Position numbers and translations under genes: made by a program
In this document: positions 52,750 through 55,276 of the stretch, piece after piece
Position numbering within the stretch: the stretch's first letter is position 1
Layout of the letters: each line of letters starts with the position of its first letter
The notes under the pieces: model-generated
What the model was told of the DNA's origin: nothing
Seen by the model: the letters and a program-made list of their open reading frames with translations, nothing else
The model's database searches: none
DNA from: a bacterium
Lineage (GTDB): Bacteria; Patescibacteriota; Saccharimonadia; Saccharimonadales; UBA4665
Direction: 5' to 3'
Assembly (NCBI GenBank): GCA_021800155.1
Contig: JAJYZG010000004.1
Location: forward strand, 1 to 55,276
DNA length: 55,276 nucleotides

Positions 52750-53502
52750 ATGCACCCTATTCAAAAGAAGTTATTACAGCTTTCTAAAGTGAGAGACCTT
52801 TCCAAGCTGAGCTACCGGGAGATCGGTCGCCAGCTCGCCGAAGGCGATGACGTCTATGCCCGCGTTCATCCGCAGAATGTTATTTATCATCTTGAGCAAC
52901 TAGCGGCAGAGGGAATATTAAAAGACAGCCAACTGCCGATAAAGGCGCAGGTTAAGAAGGCGAATAGTAATAGTCGAGCCGACTTTGTTATCGAGCTCGC
53001 TAATATCCCTATTGTTGGCAGCGCTAACTGCGGTCCGGCTGATATTTTTGCCGACGAGCGTATTGAAGGTTATCTTAAGGTATCTCCTTCCAAACTCCGA
53101 TCTAAAAACATTCGTCATTTATATGCCTTGAAGGCTCAAGGTAACTCTATGAATGCCTCAAATATACACGGCGAGACAATTAACGATGGCGACTTCGTTA
53201 TTGTCGATTCTACCTTGCTAACACCTAAGGACGGAGAGCGAGTAGTAGTCGTAGAAAACGATTTAGCCAACATAAAGCGAATATACTTCGACTACTCTAA
53301 CCAAATGGTAATCCTACGATCTGAATCTATCGAAGATTTTAACCCTATATACGTCGATCCCCACGATAACTGGGAGGGATTAATTAGTGGGACTATTGTC
53401 CAAGTGATTAAGGACCCACATATTACAGATAGATCATCGGAATCTATACCAATTGAAGTTAAAATAAGAGGATCCATGCATAATCATAAGGTGTCGGCTT
53501 AA
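52750..53502 (+). CDS. S24 LexA/UmuD-type autocleaving regulator
   Basis: The product is 250 residues from the ATG at 52750. An upstream start at 52678 is rejected because the -10 lies inside it. Residues 1-60 form a LexA-like winged helix (SYREIGRQLAEGDDVYARVH, VIYHLEQLAAEGIL). The S24 domain has cleavage candidate Cys94-Gly95 in GSANCGP, nucleophile Ser133 in GNSM and Lys176 in NIKRIY. It should repress until RecA-type DNA-damage signals trigger self-cleavage. Adjoining phage-like genes make it a prophage or SOS-type repressor. Confidence 0.88.
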   Translation: MHPIQKKLLQLSKVRDLSKLSYREIGRQLAEGDDVYARVHPQNVIYHLEQLAAEGILKDSQLPIKAQVKKANSNSRADFVIELANIPIVGSANCGPADIFADERIEGYLKVSPSKLRSKNIRHLYALKAQGNSMNASNIHGETINDGDFVIVDSTLLTPKDGERVVVVENDLANIKRIYFDYSNQMVILRSESIEDFNPIYVDPHDNWEGLISGTIVQVIKDPHITDRSSESIPIEVKIRGSMHNHKVSA

Positions 53503-53512
53503 ATTTCTAAAA

Positions 53513-54289
53513 ATGAATAAGAAGCCTTCTAATATTTACGAAGCAAACGTCAAGATAGATTCTGAGCAAACAAGGCTAAGAGAATTTAGTTGGCCATATG
53601 AAGTGTCTATCGACCTGATAGGAGACATCATCAAAGACACTTTGTTCCTTGACATTGGAGCCGGTTCTAACACCATGCTAAGCGAGTACATTAGAGCTGC
53701 TGGGGCAAAATATATAGCCCTAGATAGTAACAGGGGTTTCCTTGGCTTACAGGCTCGATCGGGAGCGGAGACTGTTGCTGGAGATTTAAGACAGTTGCCT
53801 ATTGACGATAATTCGTTTGATGTATGCCATGCCAGATTTGTATTAGCGCACCTTGGGAAAGACAAAGCTAAAGGAGCGAAGGAAGCAATACGAGTTGTCA
53901 ATAGACCTGGTCAGGTAATTTTCATGGATTATGACTGGACTTCTGCTCATGGGAGCGAGGTATTTAATGGCATCAGGGGCTTATTTTGTGAGCATATGCT
54001 TTTCGATGCATCGTTTGGGGCAAAATTAGAAGGAACTGTGAGGTCAGTTCTCCCCGAACACGCTCAGCTAACAACTAAACGTTATGCTCTTCCAAAAATG
54101 ACCGATTATTCTTTAGTGCTGAACCTTAGAGGTGCAGCTAGGGTTGATTTGGAAATTCAGGACGCGGATAAAGTGGTAGCCGACCAATGTAATCGTCTAT
54201 TTGACAAGCTAAAGCACGAGGCAGATTCAGCTGACCCTCCAGGATTTTACTTCCCAGAGATAGTAGCTGTCGTGGTAGAAAAAGAGTAG
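53513..54289 (+). CDS. Class I SAM-dependent methyltransferase
   Basis: The 258-residue protein has motif I LFLDIGAGSNTMLSEYI and acidic motif II YIALDSN, then VAGDLRQLPIDDNSFDVCHA (motif III/IV region), the pattern of Methyltransf_11/UbiE-like small-molecule methyltransferases. The substrate is unknown. It starts 10 nt after the S24 gene and 2 nt before the SGNH hydrolase gene, so all three may be one operon. Confidence 0.85.
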   Translation: MNKKPSNIYEANVKIDSEQTRLREFSWPYEVSIDLIGDIIKDTLFLDIGAGSNTMLSEYIRAAGAKYIALDSNRGFLGLQARSGAETVAGDLRQLPIDDNSFDVCHARFVLAHLGKDKAKGAKEAIRVVNRPGQVIFMDYDWTSAHGSEVFNGIRGLFCEHMLFDASFGAKLEGTVRSVLPEHAQLTTKRYALPKMTDYSLVLNLRGAARVDLEIQDADKVVADQCNRLFDKLKHEADSADPPGFYFPEIVAVVVEKE

Positions 54290-54291
54290 CG

Positions 54292-54900
54292 ATGATTATA
54301 TTTATTTTCGGCGACAGTATCACTGAAGGACTTTGGGACAGTAAAGGTGGTTGGGCTGACAGACTGAAAGCCTATGTTCAAGCTGAAGAGGTTAAATCCG
54401 GTATCAAAAATTATCATGAAGTTTATAATCTCGGCATTGATGGTAATATGACAAAAGATATAGTTAAAAGATTTGAAGTTGAGACCCAAGCTAGGCTATG
54501 GCCTGAAGAGGACTATGCGTTTATTTTCGCTACGGGAACTAATGATACTCTCCACCGAAAAAAAGACGAGTTAGTATCTACCCCAGAACAATATCAAGCC
54601 GAACTGCATAAACTAACAGAACTAACTAAGAGACATTCGCCTAGAATCTTATTTATAGACCTGCTGCCAGTTGACGAAAGCCGGACTAACCCTATCGAAT
54701 CGTCTTCAAGTGGTAAATGTTATACGAATGACAGAATTAAACTATTTAATCAAACTCTTTACGCACATTGCGATGCTAACTCTTTAACTTGCGTAAAAGT
54801 TAGTGATGAATATTTAAAAAAAGGTTACAAAGGTTTATTAACTGATGGCATACACCCCAATGATACCGGACACGAGTTAATCTTTAATTTAAAGCTATAG
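54292..54900 (+). CDS. SGNH/GDSL-family hydrolase
   Basis: The 202-residue esterase-like protein has block I FGDSITEGLWD (Ser nucleophile at about residue 8), block III GTNDT and block V DGIHPNDTGH with Asp and His of the triad. No signal peptide is visible, so it is probably cytoplasmic. Substrates in the family include esters, acetylated sugars and lipids. Co-transcription with the methyltransferase suggests a small modification pathway (inference). It overlaps the transposase end by 6 bp. Confidence 0.88.
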   Translation: MIIFIFGDSITEGLWDSKGGWADRLKAYVQAEEVKSGIKNYHEVYNLGIDGNMTKDIVKRFEVETQARLWPEEDYAFIFATGTNDTLHRKKDELVSTPEQYQAELHKLTELTKRHSPRILFIDLLPVDESRTNPIESSSSGKCYTNDRIKLFNQTLYAHCDANSLTCVKVSDEYLKKGYKGLLTDGIHPNDTGHELIFNLKL

Positions 54901-55276
54901 GACATTTCGTGGAGGTTTTTGGTCTTTAGTTCGTGAGTAAAGATACCAATCTACTAAGCGTTGCTGGTGGGTTTGGCTTAAGCCTCGGTGCAGTTTAAGT
55001 TTTTCTTTCAGCTGAGAGTTAATACCTCCCTCAACATAGTTAGTGGTTCTAGGTACTGGTTGTCCGACTTTCTCTAGTAGCTCTTCATCTAGGTAGGTGA
55101 ATAACTGGTTATCCTGAACTAGTTTGTTTAGCTGGTAGTAGGCACTTCCGAGCCTGCCGTGGGTATACCACCATTTTCTCTTATGTGGCTTCGGGTTAAT
55201 TACATCAGTCCTTTCCCTAACGAAGTTCTCGTAGCGGTTATGCCAAGTGGTCAACTTCTTTTGCCAGGTTACTGCT
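54895..55276 (-). CDS. Transposase, IS256/IS1249-like, truncated by window edge
   Basis: The frame stays open to the edge, so only the C-terminal 127 or so residues are seen. TTNYVEGGINSQLKEKLKLH and RGLSQTHQQRLVDWYLYSRT resemble the end of IS1249-group transposases, a mutator/IS256-like DDE family, where the Glu after TN..EGG is catalytic. The group is common in actinobacteria, the usual hosts of Saccharibacteria. Inverted repeats were not identified; the 5' part lies outside. Confidence 0.7.
   Translation of the reverse strand, partial: AVTWQKKLTTWHNRYENFVRERTDVINPKPHKRKWWYTHGRLGSAYYQLNKLVQDNQLFTYLDEELLEKVGQPVPRTTNYVEGGINSQLKEKLKLHRGLSQTHQQRLVDWYLYSRTKDQKPPRNVL

Larger units (their letters stand above)
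40318..55276. mobile_element. Accessory/defence island beside tRNA-Gln
   Basis: From the tRNA to the window edge the genes are a CBASS-type operon with regulators, a serine recombinase, restriction-modification-like genes, phage-like genes, an S24 regulator and a transposase. No housekeeping gene interrupts them. The tRNA border, recombinase and transposase suggest one or more insertions. No flanking direct repeat was found, and the right boundary lies outside the window. Confidence 0.55.

Noticed and set aside
40244-55276. Second copy of the tRNA-Gln 3' end as an att site
   Set aside because: I looked for the T-arm/acceptor sequence again to the right of the tRNA and saw no copy; serine recombinases also seldom use tRNA ends.
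1-55276. CRISPR array
   Set aside because: No regularly spaced direct repeats and no cas genes were seen.
1-55276. TGA recoding to Gly
   Set aside because: TGA is used as a normal stop, for example in the overlaps at gatC-gatA and before gatB, and core proteins read correctly with the standard bacterial code.

Overview
This window looks like chromosomal DNA from a Candidate Phyla Radiation bacterium, most probably Saccharibacteria (TM7). That is an inference from gene content and compact layout; no rRNA is present to prove it. TGA is an ordinary stop codon, which argues against the TGA-recoding CPR lineages. Genes are packed tightly, with 1-11 nt overlaps. Promoters often consist of an extended -10 (TGnTATAAT) with no clear -35. 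Several genes begin only 6-14 nt after the -10, so their mRNAs are probably leaderless or nearly so.

Region 1 (about 1-40300) is a housekeeping core. It holds an M1 aminopeptidase, rnhB-rplS, a decayed IS3-type transposase (about 4540-5567), a PilB-like ATPase, an RNA methyltransferase and dnaE. It continues with gatC-gatA-orf-gatB, uvrB and a six-gene carbon operon transcribed gap-rpiB-rpe-tktN-tktC-fba. Next come ppa, trxB, a glutaredoxin, an FKBP, a NUDIX protein, pheS-pheT, a GH63-like glycosidase, rmuC, an L,D-transpeptidase, a 3-methyladenine glycosylase, rarA and a dienelactone hydrolase. The carbon operon links triose phosphates to pentose phosphates, and transketolase is split into two genes.

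Region 2 (about 40244-55276) starts at tRNA-Gln(CUG) and is an accessory island. Its first module is the most interesting part of the window. A divergent XRE regulator and ImmA/IrrE metallopeptidase (CapH/CapP-like) face a three-gene CBASS-type operon. The operon encodes a small membrane protein as candidate effector, a CD-NTase, and an E2-like protein with a SEC-C zinc motif. An inverted repeat overlaps the operon promoter. A large serine recombinase closes the module.

The island continues with a three-gene restriction-modification-like operon: two methyltransferase proteins with complementary motif losses, and a GIY-YIG nuclease-helicase fusion. Phage-like genes follow: HNH nuclease, an unknown protein, a ParB-methyltransferase fusion, a terminase-small-subunit-like HTH protein and a divergent S24 (LexA/UmuD-type) regulator. 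A SAM methyltransferase and an SGNH hydrolase come next. A transposase related to IS256/IS1249 runs off the right edge. The picture is of a defence and mobile island beside a tRNA in a small genome.
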